Assembly: GCF_000014805.1 (NCBI RefSeq)
Contig: NC_008570.1
Span: 224,001-288,000 of the forward strand
Length of the DNA stretch: 64,000 nucleotides
Direction: 5' to 3'
Origin: Aeromonas hydrophila subsp. hydrophila ATCC 7966
Lineage (GTDB): Bacteria; Pseudomonadota; Gammaproteobacteria; Enterobacterales; Aeromonadaceae
The translations under genes and the position numbers were made by a program. Of this stretch, positions 41,080 through 51,029 are shown piece after piece; positions within the stretch are counted from its first letter, which is position 1; each line of letters opens with the position of its first letter. The notes beneath the pieces are model-generated. The model worked only from the letters and a program-made list of their open reading frames with translations, searched no databases and was not told where the DNA came from.

Positions 41080-41982
41080 TCAAGCCTGCTCCGCTGCCTG
41101 CCGGCGCTTGCCGCTGCGCAGCCCGTCCAGACTGAACAGCACCAGCGCGCTCCAGATGAAGGCGAAGGTGATCATCTTGTCCAGCGCCAGCGCCTCGCCA
41201 TAGAGGGTAACCGCCAGGATGAACATCAGGCTCGGCCCTATGTACTGGAAGAAGCCCAGGGTGGAGAGCTTGAGCCGGGTGGCGGCGGCGGTGAAGCAGA
41301 GCAGGGGAGCCGTGGTGACGGCACCGGCGGCGATCAGCAGCAGGTTGAGGTGCCAGTCATTCTGGGTGAGATGGCTGGTGGGGCTGTCGGCAAATCCCCA
41401 CAGATAGATGGCGGCCGGCGGCAGCATGATCAGGGTCTCGATCAAGAGGCCGGTCAGCGCATCGAGGGCCAGCTTCTTGCGGATCAGGCCGTAGATGGCG
41501 AAGCTCGAGGCCAGCACCAGCGCGATCCAGGGCAGGGAACCGAAGGCGATGATCTGGATCGCGACACCGATCGCCGCCAGCCCGACCGCCCACCACTGCA
41601 ACCGGCGCAGCTTCTCGCTCAGGAACAGCATGCCGAGCAGCACGTTGAACAGCGGGTTGATGTAGTAGCCGAGGCTGGCATCCAGCATGTGGCCGTTGTT
41701 GATGGCCCAGATGAACAGCAGCCAGTTGCCACCGACCGTGATGGAGGTGAAGGCCAGGGTGAGCAGCACTTTCGGCTGGCGCAGCACCGCCTGTACCTTG
41801 TGCCACTGGCGGCCGAGCAGGGTCAGCACCATCAGCAGGGCGCACGACCAGATCATCCGGTGGGTCAGGATTTCGGCGGCCGGCACGGCGGCAATGGTCT
41901 TGAAATAGATGGGGGCCAACCCCCAAAGGGTATAGGCGCACAAGGCGTAGATGACGCCCTGGCGCTGAACGTGTTGCTGCAT
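41080..41982 (-). CDS. rarD: RarD-type EamA-family transporter
   Basis: A 300-residue drug/metabolite transporter of the EamA family with about ten helices. The RarD subgroup is recognised by the N-terminal RQGVIYALCAYTLWGLAPIYFK (22 residues; core YTLWGLAPIYFK), EILTHRMIWS, NWLLFIWAINNGHMLDASLG and GYYINPLFNVLLG, and by TLGFFQYIGPSLMFILAV in the second half. The historical link to chloramphenicol sensitivity does not establish a substrate. ATG 41982 with AAGG upstream was chosen over a longer frame. Confidence 0.88.
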   Translation of the reverse strand: MQQHVQRQGVIYALCAYTLWGLAPIYFKTIAAVPAAEILTHRMIWSCALLMVLTLLGRQWHKVQAVLRQPKVLLTLAFTSITVGGNWLLFIWAINNGHMLDASLGYYINPLFNVLLGMLFLSEKLRRLQWWAVGLAAIGVAIQIIAFGSLPWIALVLASSFAIYGLIRKKLALDALTGLLIETLIMLPPAAIYLWGFADSPTSHLTQNDWHLNLLLIAAGAVTTAPLLCFTAAATRLKLSTLGFFQYIGPSLMFILAVTLYGEALALDKMITFAFIWSALVLFSLDGLRSGKRRQAAEQA

Positions 41983-42107
41983 GCGGATAACCTTCACTGG
42001 AGAGTTGGATGCGGGAAAACATCGCAAAAAATCAGTGTAGCGATCCTTTTGCGGGGAAAGAAGTTAATAAATGATGATCAGCGGATTTTAACGGCGTAGT
42101 GCCCGGC

Positions 42108-42281
42108 TCAGCGGCCACCGCCACGGCGGATCTTGTCCACATCCAGCAACAGCCACAGCATAAGCGCGATGGCGGAGATCCACGGACCCCAAGTCACGTA
42201 GGCCTCGCCGTGTCCCAGCATGTAGAACAGCAGCGGCAGTCCTATCACCAGAAACAGTACACTTCCCAGAAAAAATAACAT
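42108..42281 (-). CDS. Small two-helix membrane protein, 57 residues
   Basis: MLFFLGSVLFLVIGLPLLFY begins the protein, a second helix WISAIALMLWLLLDVD follows, and the C-terminus is basic (KIRRGGGR), suggesting a hairpin with the tail inside. There is no clear Shine-Dalgarno, only an A-rich leader. The strong hydrophobic pattern, normal codon use and positive-inside tail suggest a real gene. It is not a recognised family. It follows the aldehyde dehydrogenase gene by 125 bases on the same strand. Confidence 0.5.
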   Translation of the reverse strand: MLFFLGSVLFLVIGLPLLFYMLGHGEAYVTWGPWISAIALMLWLLLDVDKIRRGGGR

Positions 42282-42406
42282 TTTTATCTTTATATTTAAG
42301 GGCTTGTCTATTTGATGATTATATCGATTGAGGCTGGCGATGAAAGGGCAAAAATGAAAAAGGGGGATTTCTCCCCCCAATTCGCAGATAAGCGTCATTT
42401 CTGATG

Positions 42407-43903
42407 CTATTCGAGCTGGATCCAGGTGCTTTTCAGCTCGGTGTACTTCTCCAGCGCATGCAGTGACTTGTCGCGACCGTTGCCGGACTGCTTGAAGCCG
42501 CCGAACGGCATGGTCATGTCGCCGCCATCCCAGTTGTTGACGAACACGGTGCCAGCACGCAGGGCGCGGGAGCCTTTCACCGCCTTGTTGAGATCCGCCG
42601 TCCAGATCGCGGCGGCCAGACCGTAGTCGGTGTCGTTGCCCAGCGCAATGGCCTCTTCCAGCGTGTCGAAGCCGGTCACTGCCAGCACCGGGCCGAAGAT
42701 CTCCTCGCGGAAGATGCGCATCTCGGGGGTCACCTCGTCGAAGATGGTGGGCTCGATGTAGAAGCCGCCGCTCTCGGTATTGGTGCGCTTGCCCCCCAGC
42801 AGCAGCTTGGCGCCTTCCTGCTGGCCGATGGCGATGTAGTTGAGCACCTGCTCCATCTGGATGTGATCCACCATGGCGCCGATGCGGGTGGCAGGGTCGA
42901 GCGGGTTGGCCGAGATCCATTCGCGGGCATGGGCCAGCAGCCGGTCCATGAACTGCGGCTTGATGCTGTTTTGCACCAGCAGGCGGGAGGCGGCGGTACA
43001 CACCTCGCCCTGGTTGTAGAAGATGGCGCCGGCCGCACTTTTGGCGGCAGCGTCCAGATCCGGCGCATCCGCCAGTATGATGTTGGGGCTCTTGCCGCCG
43101 CACTCCATAAAGGCGCGTTTGAGGTTCGACTTGCCGGAGCACTGCACCAGATGCTTGCCGATCTTGGTGGAGCCGGTGAAGGTGATGCAGTCCACATCCA
43201 TGTGCATGGCCAGCGCCTCACCGACCGTGTGGCCGAAGCCGGGCAGCACGTTGAACACGCCGTCGGGGATGCCGGCCTCCTTGGCCAGACCGGCGATGCG
43301 CAGGGCGGTGAGCGGGGATTTCTCGGAGGGTTTGAGGATTACCGAGTTGCCGGTGGCCAGTGCCGGCCCCAGCTTCCAGCAGGCCATCACCAGCGGGAAG
43401 TTCCACGGCACGATGGCGGCGACCACCCCGAGCGGCTCGCGGGTCACCAGCGCTAGGGCGGACTCCTCGACCGGGGCGACCTGATCGTAAATCTTGTCGA
43501 TGGCTTCGGCGTTCCAGGCGATGCAGTTGGCAGCGGCGGGGGCATCATAGCCCATGGCGTCGCCGATGGGTTTGCCCATGTCGAGCGACTCCAGCAGCGC
43601 CAGCTCCACCTTGTTGAGCCGCATCAGCTCGGCGAAGCGCTGCAGGATCTGCTTGCGCTGCTTGGGTGGCAGACCGCTCCAGCGTTTGTCGTCGAAGGCG
43701 GCGCGGGCAGCCTGCACTGCCAGTTCGGCATCGGCGGCGTCGCAGGCGGCGACCTTGGTCAGCAGCTTGCCGTTGGCCGGGTTGATGCAGTCTAAGGTGG
43801 CGCCGTTGATGGCGTCCCGGTAGCTGCCGTCGATGAAGGCTTGCGAGGGCAGGGTCAGGTGGGAGGCCTTGTGTTGCCACTGGGCCAGGGTCAGGTCACT
43901 CAT
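42407..43903 (-). CDS. puuC: PuuC-type gamma-glutamyl-gamma-aminobutyraldehyde dehydrogenase
   Basis: A 498-residue NAD(P)-dependent aldehyde dehydrogenase. Cofactor and catalytic motifs: VPWNFPLVMACWKLGPALA, KPSEKSPLTAL, FTGSTKIGK, MECGGKSPNII (general-base Glu) and NQGEVCTAASR (nucleophile Cys). The C-terminal MPFGGFKQSGNGRDKSLHAL and the neighbouring PuuR regulator support PuuC, which oxidises gamma-glutamylated aminoaldehydes in putrescine catabolism. ATG 43903 follows AAGGAG. The 260-base gap back to puuR carries a TTAAACAC motif also found by the divergent promoter. Confidence 0.88.
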   Translation of the reverse strand: MSDLTLAQWQHKASHLTLPSQAFIDGSYRDAINGATLDCINPANGKLLTKVAACDAADAELAVQAARAAFDDKRWSGLPPKQRKQILQRFAELMRLNKVELALLESLDMGKPIGDAMGYDAPAAANCIAWNAEAIDKIYDQVAPVEESALALVTREPLGVVAAIVPWNFPLVMACWKLGPALATGNSVILKPSEKSPLTALRIAGLAKEAGIPDGVFNVLPGFGHTVGEALAMHMDVDCITFTGSTKIGKHLVQCSGKSNLKRAFMECGGKSPNIILADAPDLDAAAKSAAGAIFYNQGEVCTAASRLLVQNSIKPQFMDRLLAHAREWISANPLDPATRIGAMVDHIQMEQVLNYIAIGQQEGAKLLLGGKRTNTESGGFYIEPTIFDEVTPEMRIFREEIFGPVLAVTGFDTLEEAIALGNDTDYGLAAAIWTADLNKAVKGSRALRAGTVFVNNWDGGDMTMPFGGFKQSGNGRDKSLHALEKYTELKSTWIQLE

Positions 43904-44164
43904 GTTCACTCCTTGAACCGGCAAAAAGTCAGTTTCCGCGTATCAATATGCTAAACATCCTGCCGCTTGTAAATCCATCTTGTAACAATTCGTTAAACAC
44001 TTTGCTGATTTGGCCTCATCCGGAATCCGTCCCGGCGAGGGTATCCGGCGGGGCAAACCGCTCCGCAAGCGCGGGCCGTCGGCGCCTGCCGAAGCAGAGG
44101 CCGGCGCGAAGGGGTTGGTCGCTGTGCCGGGTCCGCCAAGGGGCGGGATCTCCCCTCTCATGGC
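43904..44164. other. puuR-puuC spacer with putative operator
   Basis: 260 bases without a gene. TTAAACAC at 43993-44000 (GTGTTTAA on the minus strand) repeats the motif found upstream of puuR and bauA. The part near 44040-44130 is very GC-rich. Confidence 0.4.
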
Positions 44165-44707
44165 TTAGAAGCTGGCGGGGGTGTTGGCCGAGATCAGCAC
44201 GCATTCGTGCTCATCCACATTGCGGAAACGGTGCGGGGTGCGGCTGTCGAAGTAGTAGCCGTCCCCTGGCGTCAGCAGGTAGACCTGCTCGCCGACGGTG
44301 ACCTCCACCTGACCCTGGATGACGATGCCGCACTCTTCGCCTTCGTGGCTCAGCATGTCGTCACCCGTGTCGGCGCCCGGTGGCAGTATCTCCTGCATCA
44401 TGCCGATGGCACGGTTGGCGCGGCTGTGGCCCACCAGGCGGTAGCTGATGGGGTGGGTGCCGAGATCCGGCATGTCGGCAGCGCGGAAGATCACCTCGGA
44501 GTCCATCTCCGTCTCATCGGTGAAGAAGGTGGCCAGCGACATGGGAATGCCTTCCAGCACCTTGCGCAAAGAAGCGACCGAGGGGCTCACCTGATTTTTC
44601 TCGATCTGGGAGATAAAGCCGTTGGTCACACCGGAGCGTTTCGCCAGCTCGCGCTGGGAGAGGGCCGCCTTGGTGCGAACCGCCTTGAGGCGGTGACCGA
44701 TATCCAT
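44165..44707 (-). CDS. puuR: PuuR-type XRE-cupin repressor
   Basis: A 180-residue regulator. The N-terminal Cro/C1 helix-turn-helix (about 1-65) contains LSQRELAKRSGVTNGFISQIEKN. The C-terminal cupin (about 105-178) has GADTGDDMLSHEGEECGIV and DGYYFDSRTPHRFRN. PuuR/PauR proteins repress polyamine catabolic genes and are released by putrescine or related polyamines. It lies between puuC and the divergent catabolic operon, so it probably controls both. Operators are proposed at the GTGTTTAA-like sites on either side. Confidence 0.88.
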   Translation of the reverse strand: MDIGHRLKAVRTKAALSQRELAKRSGVTNGFISQIEKNQVSPSVASLRKVLEGIPMSLATFFTDETEMDSEVIFRAADMPDLGTHPISYRLVGHSRANRAIGMMQEILPPGADTGDDMLSHEGEECGIVIQGQVEVTVGEQVYLLTPGDGYYFDSRTPHRFRNVDEHECVLISANTPASF

Positions 44708-44833
44708 CGATAGACACTCCTTGACTGTTTACTATTATTAAATTTGTGTTAAATATCTTATACCACCCCGCTCAGAGCAGCTAGCCGGGTGATACCATAT
44801 GGGGCAAGTTTGAGCCCTTTTTTAAGATTTCAG

Positions 44834-44876
44834 GTGTTTAATTTAATAGGCATTGGCCGATAGTTACTAAACACCT
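44834..44876. promoter_or_regulatory. Inverted GTGTTTA motif pair upstream of the bauA-type gene
   Basis: AGGTGTTTA (44832-44840) and TAAACACCT (44868-44876) form an inverted repeat with a 27-base spacer, 17 bases before the transaminase start. A shortened copy, GTGTTAAA, lies near 44746, next to puuR. Proposed as PuuR operator sites; the sequence differs from the E. coli PuuR consensus. Confidence 0.4.
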
Positions 44877-44892
44877 TAAGGATGAGGTGACC

Positions 44893-46224
44893 ATGAAACC
44901 GATCAGCGACATCAATACCCCCTCCGACATGTCCGCTTTCTGGATGCCGTTCACCGCCAACCAGCAGTTCAAGGCGGCGCCGCGCATCCTGAAGTCGGCA
45001 GAGGGGATGTATTATCACTCAGAGGATGGCCGCAAGATACTGGATGGCACTGCCGGGCTCTGGTGTTGCAACGCGGGTCATGGTCGGCGCGAGATTGCCG
45101 AGGCAGTTTCCCAGCAGATTTCTCACCTCGATTTTGCCCCCACATTCCAGATGGGGCACCCCCTGCCGTTCGAGCTGGCCAACCGGCTGGTGGAGATCGC
45201 CCCCAAGGGGCTTGGCCACGTCTTCTATACCAACTCCGGTTCGGAGTCGGTGGATACCGCGCTCAAGATCGCGCTGGCCTGGCAGCGGGCGCGCGGCCAG
45301 GGCACCCGTACCCGGCTGATCGGCCGTGAGCGCGGTTACCACGGGGTCGGCTTCGGCGGTATCTCGGTGGGTGGGATTCCCGGCAACCGCAAGTGGTTTG
45401 GCTCCCTGCTGGGCGGGGTGGATCACCTGCCCCACACCCTCAACATCGCCAAGAATGCCTTCACCAAGGGGCTGCCCGAGGAGGATGTGGCACTGGCCGA
45501 CGAGCTGGAGAAGATCGTCTTCCTGCACGATGCCAGCAACATAGCGGCAGTGATTGTCGAGCCCATCGCCGGCAGTACCGGCGTGCTGATGCCCCCCAAA
45601 GGCTACCTCAAGCGGCTGCGGGAGATCTGTACCAAACATGGCATCCTGCTGATCTTCGACGAGGTGATCACCGGTTTCGGTCGCCTCGGTGCTCCCTTCG
45701 CCGCCCAGGAGTTCGACGTCATTCCCGACATGATCACCTGTGCCAAGGGGCTGACCAACGGCGCCATCCCCATGGGGGCCGTGCTGGTGAGCAACGCCAT
45801 CTATGACGACATGATGGCGGCCGGCAAGGGAGCCATCGAGCTGTTCCACGGCTACACCTACTCCGGCCATCCGGTGGCCGCCGCTGCGGGCCTGGCGACC
45901 CTCGAAATCTATCGCAACGAGAACCTGCTGAGCCGCGCCGCCGATCTGGCGGGCTACTGGGAGGAGGCGGCCCATTCGCTCAAGGGCTGCAAGCACGTGA
46001 AGGATGTGCGCAACTACGGGCTGGTGGCGGGCATCGAGCTCGAATCCATGCCGGATGCGCCGGGCAAGCGCGCCTATGAGGTGTTCGTGCGCTGCTTCGA
46101 GAAGGGGGCGCTTATCCGGGTCACCGGCGACATCATCGCCCTGTCGCCGCCCCTCATCATCGAGCGCAGCCAGATCGACGATCTCTTCACCCTGCTGCAG
46201 GACGCCCTGCAGGCCCAGGACTGA
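44893..46224 (+). CDS. bauA: Omega-amino acid:pyruvate transaminase, BauA-type
   Basis: A 443-residue class III PLP aminotransferase. It begins [13 protein letters not shown], the start expected of beta-alanine:pyruvate enzymes. PLP-binding features are [35 protein letters not shown] (Asp contacting the pyridine N) and the Schiff-base Lys in [13 protein letters not shown]. It transfers the amino group of beta-alanine, and possibly putrescine or other omega-amino acids, to pyruvate, giving malonate semialdehyde and alanine. ATG 44893 follows GAGG. It is first of four genes in one direction; the downstream alanine dehydrogenase fits the pyruvate requirement. Confidence 0.82.
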   Translation: MKPISDINTPSDMSAFWMPFTANQQFKAAPRILKSAEGMYYHSEDGRKILDGTAGLWCCNAGHGRREIAEAVSQQISHLDFAPTFQMGHPLPFELANRLVEIAPKGLGHVFYTNSGSESVDTALKIALAWQRARGQGTRTRLIGRERGYHGVGFGGISVGGIPGNRKWFGSLLGGVDHLPHTLNIAKNAFTKGLPEEDVALADELEKIVFLHDASNIAAVIVEPIAGSTGVLMPPKGYLKRLREICTKHGILLIFDEVITGFGRLGAPFAAQEFDVIPDMITCAKGLTNGAIPMGAVLVSNAIYDDMMAAGKGAIELFHGYTYSGHPVAAAAGLATLEIYRNENLLSRAADLAGYWEEAAHSLKGCKHVKDVRNYGLVAGIELESMPDAPGKRAYEVFVRCFEKGALIRVTGDIIALSPPLIIERSQIDDLFTLLQDALQAQD

Positions 46225-46265
46225 CTTTTAACCGGTTGATGGCGCCCGTCGCGGCGCCACTTGCC

Positions 46266-46300
46266 CGTGCCTGCTCCCCGGGGCGGCGCGGGCAGGCACG
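46266..46300 (+). other. Intercistronic hairpin
   Basis: CGTGCCTGC pairs with GCAGGCACG across a 17-base GC-rich loop, between the transaminase and dehydrogenase genes. No T-tract; an RNA-stability or partial attenuation role is possible. Confidence 0.4.
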
Positions 46301-46322
46301 CATAACCCATCACGGAGGATTT

Positions 46323-47819
46323 ATGACATACAGGGTCAGCAACTTCATCGACGGCGAGACGACCGAGAGCCGCAGCGAGCGCTTCGGAGCCATCTTCAAC
46401 CCGGCCACCGGCCAGCAGCAGGGTCAGGTGGTGCTCAGCACCGCCGCCGAGTGCCAGGATGCCATCGCCAGCGCCGAGCGCGCCCTGGCTGACTGGGCGC
46501 AGACTCCGCCGCTGGTGCGAGCCCGGGTGCTGTTTCGCTTCAAGGAGTTGATGGAGCAGCACAGGGACGATCTGGCGCGGCTGATCAGTCGCGAGCACGG
46601 CAAGGTGTTCTCCGACGCCCAGGGCGAGCTGACTCGTGGCCTCGAGGTGGTGGAGTTTGCCTGCGGCATTCCCCACCTGCTCAAGGGGGAGCACTCCCTC
46701 AACGTGGGGCGCGGGGTCGACAGCCACTCCATGATGCAGCCGGTGGGTGTCTGCGCCGGCATCACCCCGTTCAACTTCCCGGCCATGGTGCCGCTGTGGA
46801 TGTTCCCGGTGGCCATCGCCTGCGGCAACACCTTCATTCTCAAGCCCTCCGAGAAGGATCCCTCCCTCTCCCTGCGCATGGCCGAGCTGCTCAAGCAGGC
46901 CGGCCTGCCGGACGGGGTGCTCAACGTGGTCAACGGTGACAAGGAGGTGGTAGACGTGCTGCTGACCGACCCGCGGGTCGGTGCCGTGTCGTTTGTCGGC
47001 TCCACCCCCATCGCCCAGTACATCTATGCCACCGCCTCGGCCCACGGCAAGCGGGTGCAGGCGCTGGGCGGCGCCAAGAACCACATGCTGGTGATGCCGG
47101 ATGCTGATCTCGAACTGGCGGTCTCCGCCCTGATGGGAGCGGCCTACGGTGCGGCCGGCGAGCGCTGCATGGCCATTTCGGTGGCCGTGGTGGTGGGGGA
47201 CGAGACGGCCGATGCGCTGGTGGCCAGGTTGTCGCCGCTGGTGGCGGCGCTGCGGGTGGGCCCGGGGCTGGGCCAGAGCCCGGAGAACGAGATGGGGCCG
47301 CTCATCAGCCGCGAGCACCTGGCCAAGGTGCGCGGCTATGTGGATCAGGGGGTGGCCGAGGGAGCCGAGCTGGTGGTGGACGGTCGGGGCCTGAGCCACG
47401 GCGAGGGTTACTTCATCGGCGGCAGCCTGTTCGACCGGGTCGGCCCCGAGATGCGCATCTACCGGGAGGAGATCTTCGGCCCTGTGCTTGCCATCGTGCG
47501 GGCGCCAGACTACGAGACGGCGCTCAGGCTCATCAACGAACACGAGTACGGCAACGGCACCGCCATCTTCACCTGTGACGGCGACACCGCGCGGGACTTC
47601 ACCGCCCGCGTGCAGGTCGGTATGGTAGGGGTGAACGTTCCCATCCCGGTGCCCATGGCGTTTCACAGCTTTGGTGGCTGGAAGCGGTCCATCTTCGGGC
47701 CGCTCAACATGCACGGGCCGGATGGGGTGCGCTTCTATACCCGGATGAAGACGGTGACTGCCCGCTGGCCCCAGAGCCTGCGGGCGGGCGCGGAGTTCTC
47801 CATGCCGACCATGAAGTAA
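46323..47819 (+). CDS. mmsA: CoA-acylating (methyl)malonate-semialdehyde dehydrogenase
   Basis: A 498-residue member of the MmsA subgroup of aldehyde dehydrogenases, which form acyl-CoA instead of a free acid. Motifs: [19 protein letters not shown] (typical of MmsA), [39 protein letters not shown] (the usual catalytic Glu is replaced by Asn in this CoA-dependent group) and [10 protein letters not shown] with the nucleophile Cys. After a beta-alanine transaminase it would convert malonate semialdehyde to acetyl-CoA and CO2, the BauC role in Pseudomonas. ATG 46323 follows GGAGG. Confidence 0.88.
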   Translation: MTYRVSNFIDGETTESRSERFGAIFNPATGQQQGQVVLSTAAECQDAIASAERALADWAQTPPLVRARVLFRFKELMEQHRDDLARLISREHGKVFSDAQGELTRGLEVVEFACGIPHLLKGEHSLNVGRGVDSHSMMQPVGVCAGITPFNFPAMVPLWMFPVAIACGNTFILKPSEKDPSLSLRMAELLKQAGLPDGVLNVVNGDKEVVDVLLTDPRVGAVSFVGSTPIAQYIYATASAHGKRVQALGGAKNHMLVMPDADLELAVSALMGAAYGAAGERCMAISVAVVVGDETADALVARLSPLVAALRVGPGLGQSPENEMGPLISREHLAKVRGYVDQGVAEGAELVVDGRGLSHGEGYFIGGSLFDRVGPEMRIYREEIFGPVLAIVRAPDYETALRLINEHEYGNGTAIFTCDGDTARDFTARVQVGMVGVNVPIPVPMAFHSFGGWKRSIFGPLNMHGPDGVRFYTRMKTVTARWPQSLRAGAEFSMPTMK

Positions 47820-47903
47820 TCAACCATGCAGCAGCTAGCCCGGACATGGCCCGGTGGCAGGAATCCACCTTCGTTCGCCGCTATCACTGTGAAGGAGTAA
47901 CAG

Positions 47904-48659
47904 ATGCGACTGGGAATTCTCGATTGTGACCGGCTGGACCCCGACTTGGTGGGGGATTTCGGCCCCGTTTACTCCGAGATGTTTATCAAGGGCTTCCGGG
48001 CACTGGCCCCCGGGCTGGAGTTTCGGGTCTGGTCGGCGCTCGATGGCGAGCTGCCGGCCGATCTGCACGAGTGCGATGCCTGGCTCATCACCGGCTCGCG
48101 CCACGATGCCTACAGCGACATCCCCTGGATCCGGGCGCTGCGCGACTGGATCCGGCGCGCCCACGATGCCGACGTCAAGCTGGCCGGGGTCTGCTTCGGC
48201 CACCAGGTGATCGCCCAGGCGCTGGGGGGCGAGGTGATGAAATCCACCAAGGGCTGGGGGCTGGGGGTGTCGGTCCATCCCATGCTGGCGCGACAACCCT
48301 GGATGGAGCCTGGGCTCGAGACCATCCGGATCCTGGCCAGCCACCAGGATCAGGTGGAGCAGCTGCCGCCGGGGGCCACCCGGCTGGCGGGCAATGATTT
48401 TTGTCCCAATTTCATGTTTTTGCAGGGTGACCACATAGTGGCCATCCAGGGACATCCGGAATTCTCGGTGGAGTACAACCGGGCGCTGATCGAGCGGCGG
48501 CGGGATCTGCTGCCGGACGATCGTTACCAGCGCAGCCTCTCCTCGCTGGAGGGGGAGGTGGATTCGGCCACCATGATGCAGTGGTTGTTGCAATTTTTGG
48601 GCATCCTGCCCGGCGCCGACACGGCTGCCGGCGGGATCACAGCAGGAGAGCGAGCATGA
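47904..48659 (+). CDS. Class I glutamine amidotransferase, probable gamma-glutamyl hydrolase
   Basis: A 251-residue stand-alone GATase1 domain. The nucleophile elbow is GVCFGHQ (Cys about 95) and the His-Glu pair lies in IQGHPEFS (about 185). In this cluster the likely job is to remove the gamma-glutamyl group from gamma-glutamyl-beta-alanine or gamma-glutamyl-GABA, as PauD-type enzymes do in Pseudomonas. It is of the GMP-synthase-like COG0518 type rather than the peptidase C26 type of E. coli PuuD. SD AAGGAG precedes the ATG, and its stop overlaps the next gene by ATGA. Confidence 0.75.
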   Translation: MRLGILDCDRLDPDLVGDFGPVYSEMFIKGFRALAPGLEFRVWSALDGELPADLHECDAWLITGSRHDAYSDIPWIRALRDWIRRAHDADVKLAGVCFGHQVIAQALGGEVMKSTKGWGLGVSVHPMLARQPWMEPGLETIRILASHQDQVEQLPPGATRLAGNDFCPNFMFLQGDHIVAIQGHPEFSVEYNRALIERRRDLLPDDRYQRSLSSLEGEVDSATMMQWLLQFLGILPGADTAAGGITAGERA

Positions 48660-49771
48660 TTATTGGCGTACCCAAGGAAATCAAAAACCATGAATACCGG
48701 GTCGGCATGACTCCCGCCGGAGTGCAGGAGCTGACGGCCCGGGGACACAAGGTGCTGGTGCAGCAGCAGGGAGGCGAGGCGATCGGGCTGTCCGACGCCG
48801 AGTACCAGGCAGCCGGTGCCGAACTGGTGGCCAGCGCGGCGGAGATTTTCGCCCGGGCCGAGATGATAGTGAAGGTGAAGGAGCCCCAGCCGGAGGAGTG
48901 CGAACTGCTCAGGCCGGGTCAGCTGCTGTTCACCTACCTGCACCTGGCGCCGGACCCGGTGCAGACCCAGCTGCTGGTGCACTCGGGGGCGGTGGCCATC
49001 GCCTACGAGACGGTGACCGATGATCGCGGCGGCCTGCCGCTGCTGGCGCCCATGTCCGAGGTGGCGGGGCGGATGGCGATCCAGGCCGGTGCCCACAGCC
49101 TGGAGAAGGCGCAGGGAGGCAACGGCACCCTGCTGGGCGGGGTGCCCGCGGTGGCGCCCGCCAAGGTGGTGGTGCTGGGTGGCGGGGTGGTCGGCGTCAA
49201 TTCGGCGCGCATGGCGCTGGGACTGGGGGCCGACGTCACCATCCTGGATCGCTCCCTGCCGCGGCTGCGGGAGCTGGACAGCCTGTACGGCCCGGCCCTC
49301 AAGACCCTCTACTCCACCCGCACCAACATAGAGGCGTGCATCGCCCAGGCCGATCTGGTGATCGGTGCCGTACTGATCCCGGGGGCGGCGGCGCCCAAGC
49401 TGCTGACCCGCGACATGCTCAAGCTGATGCGCAAGGGCTCGGTGCTGGTGGACGTGGCCATCGATCAGGGCGGCTGTTTCGAGACCTCCCACCCGACTAC
49501 CCACGAGGAGCCCACCTACGTGGTGGACGGCATCATCCACTACTGCGTGGCCAACATGCCGGGCGGGGTGGCGCGCACCTCCACCTTCGCGCTGACCAAC
49601 GCCACCCTGCCGTTCGTGCTGGCGCTGGCGGACAAGGGCTATGCCCGGGCGCTGCAGGACGATCGTCACCTGCGGGCCGGTCTGAACGTGTTCAAGGGCA
49701 AGATAACCCAGGCGGCGGTGGCGCAGGCACTCGGCTACGAGTACGTCAGCGCCGAGTCGGTACTGGGCTGA
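48656..49771 (+). CDS. ald: Alanine dehydrogenase
   Basis: A 371-residue NAD-dependent enzyme interconverting L-alanine and pyruvate plus ammonia. It begins [20 protein letters not shown], with the substrate-binding Arg and the active-site region KVKEPQPEE. The Rossmann fold is [19 protein letters not shown], and the C-terminal block is [17 protein letters not shown]. The length matches the family (about 370). It overlaps the amidotransferase stop (ATGA). It would recycle the alanine made by the pyruvate-dependent transaminase of the same operon, making net deamination possible. Confidence 0.93.
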   Translation: MIIGVPKEIKNHEYRVGMTPAGVQELTARGHKVLVQQQGGEAIGLSDAEYQAAGAELVASAAEIFARAEMIVKVKEPQPEECELLRPGQLLFTYLHLAPDPVQTQLLVHSGAVAIAYETVTDDRGGLPLLAPMSEVAGRMAIQAGAHSLEKAQGGNGTLLGGVPAVAPAKVVVLGGGVVGVNSARMALGLGADVTILDRSLPRLRELDSLYGPALKTLYSTRTNIEACIAQADLVIGAVLIPGAAAPKLLTRDMLKLMRKGSVLVDVAIDQGGCFETSHPTTHEEPTYVVDGIIHYCVANMPGGVARTSTFALTNATLPFVLALADKGYARALQDDRHLRAGLNVFKGKITQAAVAQALGYEYVSAESVLG

Positions 49772-49890
49772 CGCAGCCGTTGCGCGCCCGCTCGGCAAAC
49801 GTCGAGCGGGCTCACAAACCCCGCGATTTCAGGGAGGGCCGCCACGGCCCTTTCTCATATACTGGGCTCCCCTGTCAGTGAGGTCTCTTC

Positions 49891-50730
49891 ATGTCCCGCA
49901 TTCTGCTGCTCGCCAATCTCAACTGTGATCACGTGCTCTCCCTCTCCGAACCCCTGGTGGCCGGTGCCCGCCTGCAATACCTGGATCAGGGTCGCCGGCT
50001 CGGCGGTGGCGCCGCCAACACCGGCATCGGGCTGGTGTGGGCCGGCCACGAGGTGACCATCGCCTCGCGCATCGGGCTGGACGAAACTGGCGACTGGCTG
50101 CTGGAGCAGGCGGCGGGCTACGGCCTGGATTGCAGCCATGTGGAGCGCTTTGGCGGCGAGACCGGCGAGCTGCTGATCCTGGTGGACTCCACCGGCGAGC
50201 GCACCATCCTCAGGCGGCCACGGCGCCCGGACCTGCCGGGTGATCTGCCGAGCGAGGGGGTGGACTGCCTCTACGTGAACTACCCGGGCACCGCCATCAT
50301 CGGCTACATGCGCCAGATGCTCGGCAAGAGCTTCGTGGTGGCTCAGTATCCCAAGGGCGGCCAGGCGCGTCGCCCCTGCCACGTGCTGGTGGCTTCCCGC
50401 TCCGACCTCGGCGAAGTGGACGATCCCTGGCAGCACGCCCGCCAGATCGCCGGCGAGCAGCTGGCCTGGCTGGTGCTGACCGAAGGCAAGGCGGGGGCGG
50501 TGGCCATTCACGGCGAGGAGCAGATCCGGGTGGCGGCACGGCCGGTGTCGGTGGTGGACACCACGGGGGCGGGAGATGCCTTCGCCGGCGGCCTGATCCA
50601 CGGGCTGGCGCGAGGCATGGCGATCCGGGATGCGCTGCAGTGCGCGGTGGACTGGGGTGCCTTCGCGGTCGCCTCCGAGAGTTCCATCCCCTCCAGCGCC
50701 CTGAAAAACTGGCTCAGGCAGCCGCACTGA
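49891..50730 (+). CDS. PfkB-family sugar kinase
   Basis: A 279-residue ribokinase-like kinase. The N-terminal GRRLGGGAANTGIGLVWAG is PfkB signature 1, and the C-terminal VDTTGAGDAFAGGLIHGLA is signature 2 with the catalytic Asp in GAGD. The protein is shorter than typical ribokinases (about 305) through a compact lid. The phosphate acceptor is unknown; no sugar transporter or isomerase is adjacent. ATG 49891 has GTGAGGTC upstream. It is separated from ald by 119 bases, so it is probably independent. Confidence 0.82.
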   Translation: MSRILLLANLNCDHVLSLSEPLVAGARLQYLDQGRRLGGGAANTGIGLVWAGHEVTIASRIGLDETGDWLLEQAAGYGLDCSHVERFGGETGELLILVDSTGERTILRRPRRPDLPGDLPSEGVDCLYVNYPGTAIIGYMRQMLGKSFVVAQYPKGGQARRPCHVLVASRSDLGEVDDPWQHARQIAGEQLAWLVLTEGKAGAVAIHGEEQIRVAARPVSVVDTTGAGDAFAGGLIHGLARGMAIRDALQCAVDWGAFAVASESSIPSSALKNWLRQPH

Positions 50731-51029
50731 GCCGCCATGAACTGTTGCCGATGAGGTCGCCTTGTACGGGCCGAGGCGGAGGGGAAAACCGGCGAATTTA
50801 ACCGCCATAACCCCCCAAAACCTTGGACTAACCCTGCAAGTTTGCGATCAATCAAAGAAAGTGTCGATTTATGTGCATCTTCATCGACACCCGCCTGAGC
50901 TGCTCTTAACCTTGTCATTCCACGACTCAGATTAAGATGCGGACCTTGCGCGGGCGCAAGCGCTTCCCCGCCTCTTAGCTTTAGGTTGTCGTCCTGATTT
51001 CTGACTTGTAGTAAGAGGCAAGTGCGACC
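50731..51029. other. Upstream region of nsrR
   Basis: 299 bases without a gene. Two NsrR-like half-sites are seen: ATGTGCATCTT (50871-50881) and AAGATGC (50934-50940). The GC-rich stretch near 50950-50975 precedes the ribosome-binding site. Confidence 0.4.
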
